Position numbers and translations under genes: made by a program. DNA of 64,000 bases from JAOABV01 sp039801465. Lineage in GTDB: Bacteria > Hydrothermota > Tepidihabitantia > Tepidihabitantales > CAIPLT01. The notes under the pieces are model-generated. The model made no database searches and was not told the DNA's origin. It saw nothing but the letters and a program-made list of their open reading frames with translations. The stretch lies in contig JBDRUT010000001.1 in assembly GCA_039801465.1 (NCBI GenBank), forward strand, positions 62,001-126,000, written 5' to 3'. This document shows positions 9,595 to 17,238 of this stretch, in pieces (the first letter of the stretch is position 1; each line of letters begins with the position of its first letter).

Positions 9595-10057
9595 ACACTA
9601 AAAAGTTATCCACAAAGTTTTCCACAAGACAGAAATCTGTAAATCTTTGAAAAATAAAAACTTACAAATAACAATAAACTTTTCCACAAATACTATTTTT
9701 ATAAAAGTTTTAATCTATTACAGAAAACATTGCTAACAATTTTCTGTTTATCGCAAATGCTCAAGAGTATTTTAATTGGGTTTGCGATTAAGTCAAGATA
9801 TTTTTTTTATTTTCGCGTAAAATTTTTGTTAGGAAAAATTTTTGTCATTTTGTCAAAAGGAAAATTTTTTGCGAGTAGAAAAATTTATAATAGAACTGCG
9901 AGATAATAAAATTAAGATATAATTTTGATATAGATGATATAGATAATATAGATAATATAGATTATAATATCACACAGAGATAATAAAATCAAGATATTTT
10001 ATTACTATTCTAATTACGATTACGGAAAGAGACATTGTCCGGTGATCTCAAAATTAA
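9595..10057. other. Probable oriC / dnaA regulatory region
   Basis: This 460-bp gap has a perfect DnaA box TTATCCACA (9606-9614), two near-boxes TTTTCCACA (9618-9626, 9680-9688), and very AT-rich DNA beyond. A 21-bp direct repeat starting GAGATAATAAAAT lies at 9900-9920 and 9977-9997, enclosing tandem GATATAGAT-type 9-mers (about 9928-9962) suited to an unwinding element. The layout of boxes next to dnaA plus an AT-rich repeated tract fits a bacterial origin. It is not proven; skew was not computed. Confidence 0.55.
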
Positions 10058-12424
10058 TTATTTCTTTCCTGCGATTATTGCTTGACCTAAGGCGATACCT
10101 CCGTCATTTATTGGAACTGCCCGATTAAAGTAAACCTTAAATCCGGATTTTTCAAGATTCTCAACAATTCCTTTAAGAATAATTTTATTTTGGAAAACAC
10201 CACCAGCAAGACATACTTGGGAAATTTTAGTTTGTGCGGAAATTCTTTTGGTAACAGCAACTGATGTTTCAACTACCCATTGATGAAATAACCACGACAG
10301 CCTACTAATATCTTTATCAGACTTCTGCTCTTTTAAGATATATTCTAAAATTGGCTTCGGATCAATTGTATACTTTTTAAGTAAATGCTTAGCTATATTC
10401 GTGTCTGGTAATGGATTAAAATTATCAGTTGCTACAATTATTGAATCTTCAATTAATTTTTTATTTAATCTTATCTTGGCAAACGGTTCAAATTTTAATG
10501 CTTCTGCTTCTAAACCTATAGGCGCTTCGCCTTCATAGGTCTGCAGCGAGCAAACACCTAACAAATGAGCAATCGCATCGAATAGTCTACCCATACTGGA
10601 TGTGTTTATTTGGTTAAGACCAAAAGAAAGAGACCTTTTAGGAGATATGCCTAATTCTCTTAGATATGCATCGCCAATCTTTTTCGGATTTGTAATTGCA
10701 CTATCACCGCCGATTAATGGCAAATATCTTAAATGACCTAAGCGATGATAGGTTATAAAGTCAAGTATGAGAAATTCGCTTCCCCAAATATTACTATCAT
10801 CTCCGTATCCGGTTCCATCAAAACTTAACCCGATAACAGGTGGCTTCAGATTATATTCAGCAATAACCGAAACAAGATGTGCAAAATGATGTTGAATTTT
10901 AATTATAGGGAGTTTGTGCGACTTAGCATACTCTTCTGCCATTCTATGAGAAATATAGTCTGGATGTAAGTCACAAGCGACAAATTCTGGCTTAATACCA
11001 AACCATCTTTGATATTTTTCCAGCATTTCCCAAAAGAAAGCGATAGTCTCATTTGAACCCAAATCACCAACATAGGGACTTAAATAGATTTTATTGCCAT
11101 TGCCTAAGGCAAAATAGTTCTTTAAGTCAGACCCAAACGATAGAACTGGCTTTACTTTAATGTCTTGCAAAATAATCGGTGAAGGCACATAACCCCTTGA
11201 GCGTCTTACTAATATTTGTCCTTTGTAATTAAAAACAATTGAATCGTCACAACGGGATTCAATCTTTCGATTATGGTCAAGAATATAATCGACACAATTA
11301 GATAATCTTGCCTCTATATTCTTGGCATCAGTGATAATTGGAGAATCCTTTGGATTTGCACTTGTCATTACTAATACTTTCAATGGCTGACAGACCGTTC
11401 TTTTTACTGATTGAGCACAAGATTTTGATGTTTCATGTGAAACATATTTGGTCTCAAATAGCAATCTGTGAAGCGGTGTATATGGCAACATTATGCCCAA
11501 ATATCCATTGTTAGGAGCAACTAATTCAGATATTTTGATTTTTGGGTTGGGTCTTTTTTTCAATAGGACAATTGGAGCAATATTAGAGCTCAATAATTTT
11601 TCTTCTTCCTTATTAACAAAGCACAACTGTTTAATAGTCTTAATGTCTTTACACATAACGGCAAATGGTTTTTTCGGTCGGTTCTTTCTTATTCTTAGGA
11701 ACTGAACTGCCTTATCATTTTGGGCGTCAACTGCTAAAAGAAAACCGCCAATAGATTTAATTGCTAATATTTTGCCTTGTTTTAAGAGAGCTACCGCATT
11801 TTCAATTATCTTTTTTGAAAGGTCGTTTTTAAATGTGGTTTTTCTATTGGTTCGGTTTAGCGTGATTTGTGGGCCACAGGTGTGGCAAGCATTTGGTTGT
11901 GCATGGAATCGCCGGTCTTCTGGATTTTTATACTCTTTTTCACAATCAGTGCACATTTTGAAGACCCGCATTGTTGTTCTGGATCTATCATAAGGTGTGT
12001 CGATTATTATAGAATATCTTGGACCGCATTGGGTGCAGTTGGTAAATGGATAAAAGAATCTACGGTTATTTGGATTTAAAATATCAGAGATGCAATCATC
12101 ACAAATTGCCAAATCCGGCATTATTAACACAGAATCTGAATGTGTGTTAAGGTTTTGCTCACTCTTTTCAATAACAAAATCTTTATACTGTTTAAGATTT
12201 ATGCACTTTGCGATAACATTATCAATTTTTGCAAGCCTTGGTGGTGAAGAGTTAAGGAGATCTAAGAATTTCTTACTATTTTTCCCTTGAACTAGTATTA
12301 GGACGCCGGATTTTGTGTTTTTTACCATTCCTTTTAAGTGTAGTTTTTTTGCAAGGTTGTATATAAATGGCCTAAAGCCAATGCCTTGTACTTGGCCTTT
12401 AACTAATATAGAGAGCGTTCTCAT
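10058..12424 (-). CDS. hypF: Carbamoyltransferase HypF (hydrogenase maturation)
   Basis: HypF transfers a carbamoyl group from carbamoyl phosphate to HypE, the source of the cyanide ligands of [NiFe]-hydrogenase. The 788 residues show all domains: an acylphosphatase-like N-terminus (GQVQGIGFRPF, about 10-20), two zinc-finger blocks (CDDC...CTQCGP and CTDC...CHTCGP, about 108-185), a YrdC-like domain (about 200-390), and a Kae1-like C-terminal domain with the metal motif QHHFAH and GLSFDGTGYGDD. No other hyp or hydrogenase gene lies in the window, so it is isolated. Together with the selenocysteine genes it hints at a [NiFe(Se)] hydrogenase elsewhere. Full length, no defects seen. Confidence 0.95.
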   Translation of the reverse strand: MRTLSILVKGQVQGIGFRPFIYNLAKKLHLKGMVKNTKSGVLILVQGKNSKKFLDLLNSSPPRLAKIDNVIAKCINLKQYKDFVIEKSEQNLNTHSDSVLIMPDLAICDDCISDILNPNNRRFFYPFTNCTQCGPRYSIIIDTPYDRSRTTMRVFKMCTDCEKEYKNPEDRRFHAQPNACHTCGPQITLNRTNRKTTFKNDLSKKIIENAVALLKQGKILAIKSIGGFLLAVDAQNDKAVQFLRIRKNRPKKPFAVMCKDIKTIKQLCFVNKEEEKLLSSNIAPIVLLKKRPNPKIKISELVAPNNGYLGIMLPYTPLHRLLFETKYVSHETSKSCAQSVKRTVCQPLKVLVMTSANPKDSPIITDAKNIEARLSNCVDYILDHNRKIESRCDDSIVFNYKGQILVRRSRGYVPSPIILQDIKVKPVLSFGSDLKNYFALGNGNKIYLSPYVGDLGSNETIAFFWEMLEKYQRWFGIKPEFVACDLHPDYISHRMAEEYAKSHKLPIIKIQHHFAHLVSVIAEYNLKPPVIGLSFDGTGYGDDSNIWGSEFLILDFITYHRLGHLRYLPLIGGDSAITNPKKIGDAYLRELGISPKRSLSFGLNQINTSSMGRLFDAIAHLLGVCSLQTYEGEAPIGLEAEALKFEPFAKIRLNKKLIEDSIIVATDNFNPLPDTNIAKHLLKKYTIDPKPILEYILKEQKSDKDISRLSWLFHQWVVETSVAVTKRISAQTKISQVCLAGGVFQNKIILKGIVENLEKSGFKVYFNRAVPINDGGIALGQAIIAGKK

Positions 12425-12624
12425 GTTGGTACAATGTGTTTTCTAAGAAGTAGAAGCAAGAACTTTGCAAAAGTCGATTTTGTTATTGGAAACATAATAT
12501 TTTCCTTTGTGTTCTGTGTATTCAGTTTTTTCGGTGACATTTTTCAGAAATTTCTTTTCCAATAAGTAGACAGGCAAACAATAATTACTAATATACTTTT
12601 ATGAGAGTGTCTTTTTGCCGATTA

Positions 12625-13884
12625 TTATGTTTTGAGTGGTTTCTTTTGTGCTGCTGGAAATAAGACATTATTTAAAATCAACCTATATCCTGGAGAATTT
12701 TTATGGAGTTCAAGATTTGTTGGCGGGTCGCCGATCCGATGGGCAAAATCTTCAGGGTCATGTCCACCTAAAAAAGTAAATGTTCCTTTACCAAACTTAC
12801 CGTGAATATATTTAACTTCTTCAGTATTAGCAACTTCGCCTAATATCAAGACGCTCTTTTTTATCTTATCTCTTCTGAATCCGCAGTTTTGTCCGAGGAA
12901 TTCTTTTACAAGCGAAACATGGTTTTGAACAAGCATTGTTGGAACTGGGTCGTATTTAGCAGAAAAGTCGAATAAAGAAAAGTAGATATTGGGCCCACGA
13001 GCAGTTGATTCAATATATGTATCAATGTCTGAATGCTCGTAAACATATGGGTCAATTACCGGAGCGAAGTTTTCAAATGCTAAGCAATTTTCATAATTTA
13101 GTTTTGTCATAAAATTGGGGTCAACCGGGTCGCCATCAAACTCCTTTGGCACAATATCTGTGTTCTCTGCGGCTAAAGCAATATCCGGGGTATCAGTCGA
13201 TGAACACATTGCAAAAACCATCCCGCCATTTTCAATATACTTTTTAATCTCTTTAACCACTGCCAGTTTTAACTTTGATACTTTTTTGAATCCCAAAGAC
13301 TTAGCCATAGCATTATTTAAAACGACATCTGCTTGATACCAGTCAGTATGTCCATGTCCTGCAAGGAATTTGCCGTATTGGCCTGTGAAATCTTCGTGGT
13401 GAAGGTGGAGCCAGTCATATTCTTTTAATTTTCCTTCAAGGACTTCTTTATCCCAGATTCGGTCATAAGGAATTTTAGCGTATTCTAATGCTAATCTTAC
13501 TGCATCATCCCAAGGCTCTTGGTTTGGTGGCACATAGACTGCGATTTTTGGTGCTTTTTCTAAGAGCATAGCATCCATATTCTCTTTTTCAATTGTCTGC
13601 CTTATATTAACTTCTTGAGTTGGCGAGACTAGTTCATAACGAACACCTCGAATATTACACATTTTTCTAATTGCAGGATTGTCAGGCATTAAAAATGAGC
13701 CGCCCCGGTAATTTAATAACCATTCAATATTTTCTCCTGCCAGAAGAGTATTGTAAGCAATACCGTATGCCATTAAATGGTCTGTCTGAGTTAAGTCCAT
13801 GGGTATCAAAATCTTAGCATAGATAATTGAAAGTGATGTTAGGATAAATAGAGCAATAAATTTTTGAATTCTATTCATGAACAA
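12625..13884 (-). CDS. Conserved exported protein of unknown function
   Basis: A 419-residue protein with an N-terminal signal peptide (about 5-24, FIALFILTSLSIIYA). The mature start IPMDLTQTDHLMAYGIAYN and WLLNYRGGSF recall a family I remember from Bacteroidetes-type genomes that is often auto-annotated 'asparagine synthetase B'; I see no AsnB glutaminase or synthetase motif, so I do not use that name. HLHHEDFTGQYG and GGMVFAMCSSTDTPDIAL look like conserved surface motifs, possibly a ligand-binding or glutamine-amidotransferase-like fold. The start overlaps the carbamate kinase stop (8 or 14 nt, two ATGs two codons apart), so the two genes are almost certainly co-transcribed and translationally coupled. 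Confidence 0.65.
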   Translation of the reverse strand: MFMNRIQKFIALFILTSLSIIYAKILIPMDLTQTDHLMAYGIAYNTLLAGENIEWLLNYRGGSFLMPDNPAIRKMCNIRGVRYELVSPTQEVNIRQTIEKENMDAMLLEKAPKIAVYVPPNQEPWDDAVRLALEYAKIPYDRIWDKEVLEGKLKEYDWLHLHHEDFTGQYGKFLAGHGHTDWYQADVVLNNAMAKSLGFKKVSKLKLAVVKEIKKYIENGGMVFAMCSSTDTPDIALAAENTDIVPKEFDGDPVDPNFMTKLNYENCLAFENFAPVIDPYVYEHSDIDTYIESTARGPNIYFSLFDFSAKYDPVPTMLVQNHVSLVKEFLGQNCGFRRDKIKKSVLILGEVANTEEVKYIHGKFGKGTFTFLGGHDPEDFAHRIGDPPTNLELHKNSPGYRLILNNVLFPAAQKKPLKT

Positions 13885-14815
13885 TTTTAGTTCCTATATC
13901 TTTAGAAATTAATGCGTTGGCAATTTGAGTTGGGCTGGTTATTATTCCGAACCTGTTGTGGTCTTTTTCTATAAATTTGATTAGGGCTTGGATTTTGGGT
14001 TTCATACTGCCTTCAGCGAAATGCCCTTGGCTCATATACTCATTTGCTTGTTTTAAGTTTATGATATTTAATGGAGTTTGATTATTGGTATTATAATTGA
14101 GATAGACTTTATCAATGCTTGTAGAGATAATAAGACAGTCAGCGTTAATTTGGTCAGCCAAAAGCGATGAAGTTAAATCTTTATCAATAACTGCAGGGAT
14201 TGGTTTAAGATGGTTATTTGCCTGAATGACCGGAATGCCGCCACCACCAGCAGCGATGACGATATGGTTGGTTTCGATTAACGATTTGATTAGGTCGATT
14301 TCAACGATTGATATTGGTTTTGGAGAGGCGACCATTCTACGAAAACCCCGGCCAGCATCTTCTTTCATTATCCAATTACGCTCTGCCTGTAGGTTAAAAG
14401 CTTCTTTTTGGGAATAGAATGGACCAACTGGTTTTGTAAAATTAGTGAAAGCCGGGTCATTTTTATCCACTAAAACTTGGGTAATGACTGTAGCAACATC
14501 AACCCGGCAGTTGCGTTTTGATAATTCATTTTTAAGGCTGAGTTGAATCATATAACCAATCTCGGCTTGAGTTAAAGCAGTAGCAATCTCTAAGGGAATT
14601 TCCGGTAGATGGTTGCGGGTTAAATAAGAACGGATTAGAGCAGTTCCAACTTGTGGCCCATTTCCATGGGTTATAACTACTTGGTGACCGCAACAGATAA
14701 TTTCTGCGATATTAGCACAAGTTTCTTGGACAGTTTCAAATTGTTCTTGGAACGACGCTGATTTATTTCCATTGCGTATTAACGAATTACCGCCAATGGC
14801 AATAACGATACGCAT
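13871..14815 (-). CDS. arcC: Carbamate kinase
   Basis: This enzyme makes ATP from carbamoyl phosphate and ADP (or the reverse) and belongs to the amino-acid kinase fold. From the chosen ATG it is 314 residues, the usual family length. MRIVIAIGGNSLI, THGNGPQVG, AAGGGGIPV and the AVIDKDLTSSLLA block are the nucleotide and substrate-binding motifs. An upstream ATG at 14878 would add 21 residues with no family counterpart; with a transcription start near 14878 that would be leaderless. The gene overlaps the following exported-protein gene. With ornithine carbamoyltransferase it could feed arginine or citrulline fermentation; no arginine deiminase is seen here. Confidence 0.9.
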   Translation of the reverse strand: MRIVIAIGGNSLIRNGNKSASFQEQFETVQETCANIAEIICCGHQVVITHGNGPQVGTALIRSYLTRNHLPEIPLEIATALTQAEIGYMIQLSLKNELSKRNCRVDVATVITQVLVDKNDPAFTNFTKPVGPFYSQKEAFNLQAERNWIMKEDAGRGFRRMVASPKPISIVEIDLIKSLIETNHIVIAAGGGGIPVIQANNHLKPIPAVIDKDLTSSLLADQINADCLIISTSIDKVYLNYNTNNQTPLNIINLKQANEYMSQGHFAEGSMKPKIQALIKFIEKDHNRFGIITSPTQIANALISKDIGTKIVHE

Positions 14816-14884
14816 CGGTAATCGGTTTTTCTTAGTTAAATTTTCGTCTGAACTGCGCAAGCAATTTTTTTCTAACATAGAAAA

Positions 14885-14913
14885 TTTTATACAATATATA
14901 AATTGATGTCAAG
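14885..14913 (-). promoter_or_regulatory. Promoter of the carbamate kinase operon
   Basis: Read on the minus strand, TTGACA (14913-14908) is followed after 17 nt by TAAAAT (14890-14885), five of six bases of a -10. Transcription would start near 14878. The -35 lies in the first of four imperfect tandem units that continue to 15110. Confidence 0.55.
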
Positions 14914-15110
14914 GATAGAATGGATTGATATAGGCAATAACAAAATAAAAATTGATATCAAGCCAACAATTCATTGAATAGGAAAAAGGTTGATAATTAC
15001 AAACTGATGTCAAGTGGAGAATGTAATAAATAGTAATAGTAAGGGTTAACAATTCAAAATGTCAAGCTGAAAATTTATGGTTCATTATTTTGAAGGTTGA
15101 CAAATGGCTG
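14904..15110. repeat. Four degenerate tandem units of about 50-54 bp with divergent -35 elements
   Basis: Units start at about 14904, 14953, 15004 and 15057. Each opens with a form of TTGATGTCAAG (TTGACATCA on the minus strand). Units 2-4 close with GGTTGATAATT, GGTTAACAATT and GGTTGACAAAT. The arms therefore offer minus-strand and plus-strand TTGACA-like hexamers at five-helical-turn spacing between divergent genes. The last copy supplies the -35 of the plus-strand promoter. Confidence 0.55.
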
Positions 15111-15125
15111 CGGGGGGGGTATAAT
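15097..15125 (+). promoter_or_regulatory. Perfect sigma-70 promoter with a G8 spacer tract
   Basis: TTGACA (15097-15102), exactly 17 nt, then TATAAT (15120-15125). The spacer ends in a run of eight G (15112-15119) abutting the -10. A homopolymer here would change promoter spacing by slippage, as known for neisserial porA, opc and fetA. The predicted start is near 15132; the leader to the exported-protein ATG is about 220 nt. Confidence 0.75.
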
Positions 15126-15134
15126 GAGGTAGTT

Positions 15135-15212
15135 ATGAAAATAAATCATAACATACCAATAAATAATCACATTCATCATTCGAGACAGACAGACAGACAG
15201 ACAGAGTCTTAA
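15135..15212 (+). CDS. Short leader ORF containing the GACA repeat
   Basis: A 25-codon ORF starting MKINHNIPINNH, with GAGGT a few bases before the ATG and only a few nt after the predicted transcription start. It runs in frame through the (GACA)5 tract (RQTDRQTE) and stops at TAA 15210-15212. The downstream exported-protein frame is open, without a stop, from 15167 onward through the tract. One added GACA unit (or loss of two) would fuse this leader to the exported protein. It may be a regulatory leader peptide or one phase of a contingency gene; no homology is known. Confidence 0.35.
   Translation: MKINHNIPINNHIHHSRQTDRQTES
15182..15206. repeat. (GACA)5 tetranucleotide microsatellite
   Basis: Five full GACA units followed by GAGT, preceded by CGA. 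Tetranucleotide tracts are rare in bacteria outside phase-variable genes. It lies inside the leader ORF and inside the frame that leads to the exported protein. Confidence 0.9.
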
Positions 15213-15258
15213 GTCTTCCAACTACAAAAAATTTTATAATAATATTTTTAACCTATTT

Positions 15259-15286
15259 GCTAAATGTCACGCGTTCGACATTTAGC
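15259..15286 (+). promoter_or_regulatory. Leader hairpin, 10-bp perfect stem
   Basis: GCTAAATGTC and GACATTTAGC are perfect inverted arms around an 8-nt loop (ACGCGTTC). There is no T-tract after it, so it is not a typical terminator. It sits 66 nt before the exported-protein start codon and could affect RNA stability or translation. Confidence 0.5.
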
Positions 15287-15352
15287 ATCATTCCTAAGGA
15301 GGATCCCTCAAATAAGATAATATCAAAATATAAAAAATTTTTAGGAGGAAAA

Positions 15353-15907
15353 ATGAAAATTTTAGTAAAATTTTTAGTTTTTTGTATGCTTACGCTTATC
15401 ATGTTTACAACTGCGAATGCTTACGAAATCATAAAAAGTTATTCTTTTGATACTTCTGACAAATTAGATGCATGGAATACAAATTATAATGCAAGATGGG
15501 AATTCGGAACAAGAGATAAAAAGGGAAGTGTCAGCTGGTCATCTGAATATGGAGGTACTGCTAAACTCACAGTATCAGGAGCTCCGTGTGCTATTCATTT
15601 TTGGCGAACTCTTCCTATAGACTTAACTTTTGGGGACCAGGTTATAATAAAGTTTTATACACCATCTGCATTATATCCAATTGGTGGTTTTGATATTATT
15701 TTAGGCCCGGCTGAACCACATGGTCACAAACAAAGTGTTAGTGTATCTACTGAGTCGGAAGGTTATTATACTGTCAATATGCCCATATGGACTCCTGGAG
15801 TTTTTAAAAGTGGTACTCCATTTGGCGTTTGTGTTTCAGTGTGGCCTGGTTCGTTAACAATTTATATAAAAAAGATTCTTCTTGTTCGAGAAAGTGAAGA
15901 AGACTAA
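15353..15907 (+). CDS. Exported protein, beta-rich, unknown function
   Basis: The start is ATG 15353 with a strong TTAGGAGG seven nt upstream, giving 184 residues; the frame also runs open upstream for 62 codons. The N-terminus MKILVKFLVFCMLTLIMF...TANA-YE is a clear signal peptide. The mature part is short beta strands rich in aromatics (SYSFDTSDKLDAWNTNYN, WEFGTRD, AIHFWRTLPIDLTFGDQVIIKF), which suggests a jelly-roll or carbohydrate-binding-like fold; this is inference and no family is recognised. The C-terminus ESEED is acidic. Its promoter and leader carry G8 and (GACA)5 tracts, so expression is probably phase-variable, as for surface proteins. Confidence 0.7.
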   Translation: MKILVKFLVFCMLTLIMFTTANAYEIIKSYSFDTSDKLDAWNTNYNARWEFGTRDKKGSVSWSSEYGGTAKLTVSGAPCAIHFWRTLPIDLTFGDQVIIKFYTPSALYPIGGFDIILGPAEPHGHKQSVSVSTESEGYYTVNMPIWTPGVFKSGTPFGVCVSVWPGSLTIYIKKILLVRESEED

Positions 15908-16056
15908 TATTATTAGAATTGCAATTGGAAATAATACATAGACACAATACACAATTGATAAAGCTATCACTATCATCTTGAAGTTGAAGAACATGCCGCG
16001 ATGAAGAAGATGGTGACACCAAGATAGCAAACAGTAGATAGAATACAGAACACAGG

Positions 16057-16084
16057 AATAGGCGGGGAGAAATCCCCGCCTATT
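16057..16084. terminator. 12-bp perfect hairpin, possible terminator of the exported-protein transcript
   Basis: AATAGGCGGGGA and TCCCCGCCTATT pair perfectly around a GAAA tetraloop. It is 150 nt beyond the stop at 15907. It lacks a real T-tract, so it could be a REP-like element or RNA-stabilising stem rather than an intrinsic terminator. Confidence 0.45.
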
Positions 16085-16507
16085 ATTCTGTAGCCGCGGA
16101 TGAACACGGATAAACATAGAATTAAATATATTTTTTCGAGTGGATTAGTTAATGCCTTAGTTAATAGCGTGGTGGATGGCAAGTTGAATGTAGTAACAAA
16201 CGGTCTGAGATATGCATTCTTATTATTCGTGATATGATTTATATTATACTGTTTATTATCTGAATGTCGATGCGGTTTGAGAAATTGTAATTTTGCGTCT
16301 TACAGATATGTTTAAATAAATGTTCTTGTAAAAGACATATTATATGTAGAATTAACAGTTATTTTTCACTTGTAGCGATACATCACCCTATATACAGGGA
16401 GCAATACCGGTTTGTTAGCGGAATTCTAGTGTTAGATTTTGACTATTAATGGCTTAGACAAAATTTTTGCTTAATTTTTAGTATCTATACAGTTCACATT
16501 TTTGGTG

Positions 16508-16513
16508 TATAAT
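16508..16513 (+). promoter_or_regulatory. -10 box TATAAT giving a leaderless XRE mRNA
   Basis: TATAAT ends six nt before ATG 16520, so transcription starting 7 nt after the -10 would begin at or next to the A of the ATG. No good -35 and no Shine-Dalgarno are seen. Confidence 0.45.
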
Positions 16514-16519
16514 AAACTT

Positions 16520-17074
16520 ATGATTGATTTAACGATATTGAACAGAACAGTAGGTAGTATGTTGAGAAAAGTCAGAAAATCAAGTAGATTAACGCAAGAT
16601 GCGGTTGCTAAAAGTATTGGGATAAGTCGGTGTTATGTTATTAAAATTGAAAAGGGACAGGCAGAGCATGTTTCGCTTAATATAATCCTTAATTATCTTA
16701 ATGCCTGTAATGTTAAATGGACTGATTTCTTTGTGGAACTTAAACGGACATTAGATAAGATAAATTATGGAAAAATCATAAGTGAAATAGGATTGAATAA
16801 GGCAACTGGTCTTACTGAAAAGCAAAAAAAGAAAATTGACCGTGATATTTCATATTATCTGATGAGAATTAGCGGTCAAAAAGGAAAAGCAAAACCTTAT
16901 TCGGAACAAGAAAAATATAAGGCAGTAGTTGAATTTGGCAAATATCGGATAAAAATTGAGCCGATTGAAGACGAAATTCAGAAAAAACTGGGTGAACTAA
17001 ATGTGCCGATTGCTCATAATCTAGCATATAAAGATTTTGGTCTGGAATGTTATAAGGCATTAAAAAAGAATTGA
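16520..17074 (+). CDS. XRE-family HTH regulator, possible antitoxin
   Basis: From ATG 16520 the protein is 184 residues. The N-terminal helix-turn-helix is clear (GSMLRKVRKSSRLTQDAVAK, then SIGISRCYVIKIEKGQ). The rest is charged and helical with no known domain to me. The last four bases overlap the next ORF (TTGA), a two-gene arrangement typical of toxin-antitoxin or regulator-partner pairs. The partner has been cut by the IS. A TTG six codons upstream (16502) lies over the -10 box and is less likely. Confidence 0.65.
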   Translation: MIDLTILNRTVGSMLRKVRKSSRLTQDAVAKSIGISRCYVIKIEKGQAEHVSLNIILNYLNACNVKWTDFFVELKRTLDKINYGKIISEIGLNKATGLTEKQKKKIDRDISYYLMRISGQKGKAKPYSEQEKYKAVVEFGKYRIKIEPIEDEIQKKLGELNVPIAHNLAYKDFGLECYKALKKN

Positions 17075-17238
17075 GAGTAAAAGAATTTTTTAATAATGCC
17101 GATTTAACAAAAACTGCAATATTTGATAAAATTATCGAACATTGGACAAGACAAGGACTAAAAAAAGAGATAATGGAAACAATCAAAGATATTGTAGTCT
17201 CAAAACTACTACTTAATACCGGCTTATTGCCTCATTAA
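17071..17238 (+). pseudogene. Partner gene of the XRE regulator, truncated by the IS
   Basis: A 55-codon ORF starting at TTG 17071, overlapping the regulator stop by TTGA. It reads LRVKEFFNNADLT then helical sequence (FDKIIEHWTRQGLKKEI). The stop codon is supplied by the IS terminal repeat (IS starts at 17226), so the natural 3' part is missing. No continuation is seen beyond the IS. It may be the N-terminus of a toxin or other partner; identity unknown. Confidence 0.4.

Larger units (their letters stand above)
15908..16519. other. Intergenic region with a long hairpin
   Basis: About 610 bp without a convincing gene. The ORFs seen on the minus strand are low-complexity and lack start signals. 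It contains the perfect hairpin at 16057-16084 and, just after it, CCGCGGATGAACACGG, a phrase that resembles dispersed repeats known from several environmental phyla. The rest shows nothing recognisable up to the XRE gene promoter. Confidence 0.5.

Noticed and set aside
9900..9997. CRISPR array
   Set aside because: The repeats are AT-rich 9- and 21-mers without regular spacers; there are no cas genes in the window.
12625..13884. Asparagine synthetase B label
   Set aside because: No glutaminase Cys, no ATP-pyrophosphatase motif, and the protein is exported.
15804..16182. Three overlapping minus-strand ORFs
   Set aside because: They cross a perfect hairpin and the end of the exported-protein gene, have no ribosome sites, and do not look protein-like.
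16288..16302. 15-nt match TAATTTTGCGTCTTA at 16288 and 18813 flanking the XRE-IS-tRNA-Sec segment, considered as att sites
   Set aside because: A 15-mer match in AT-rich DNA of this length is expected by chance, and there is no integrase.
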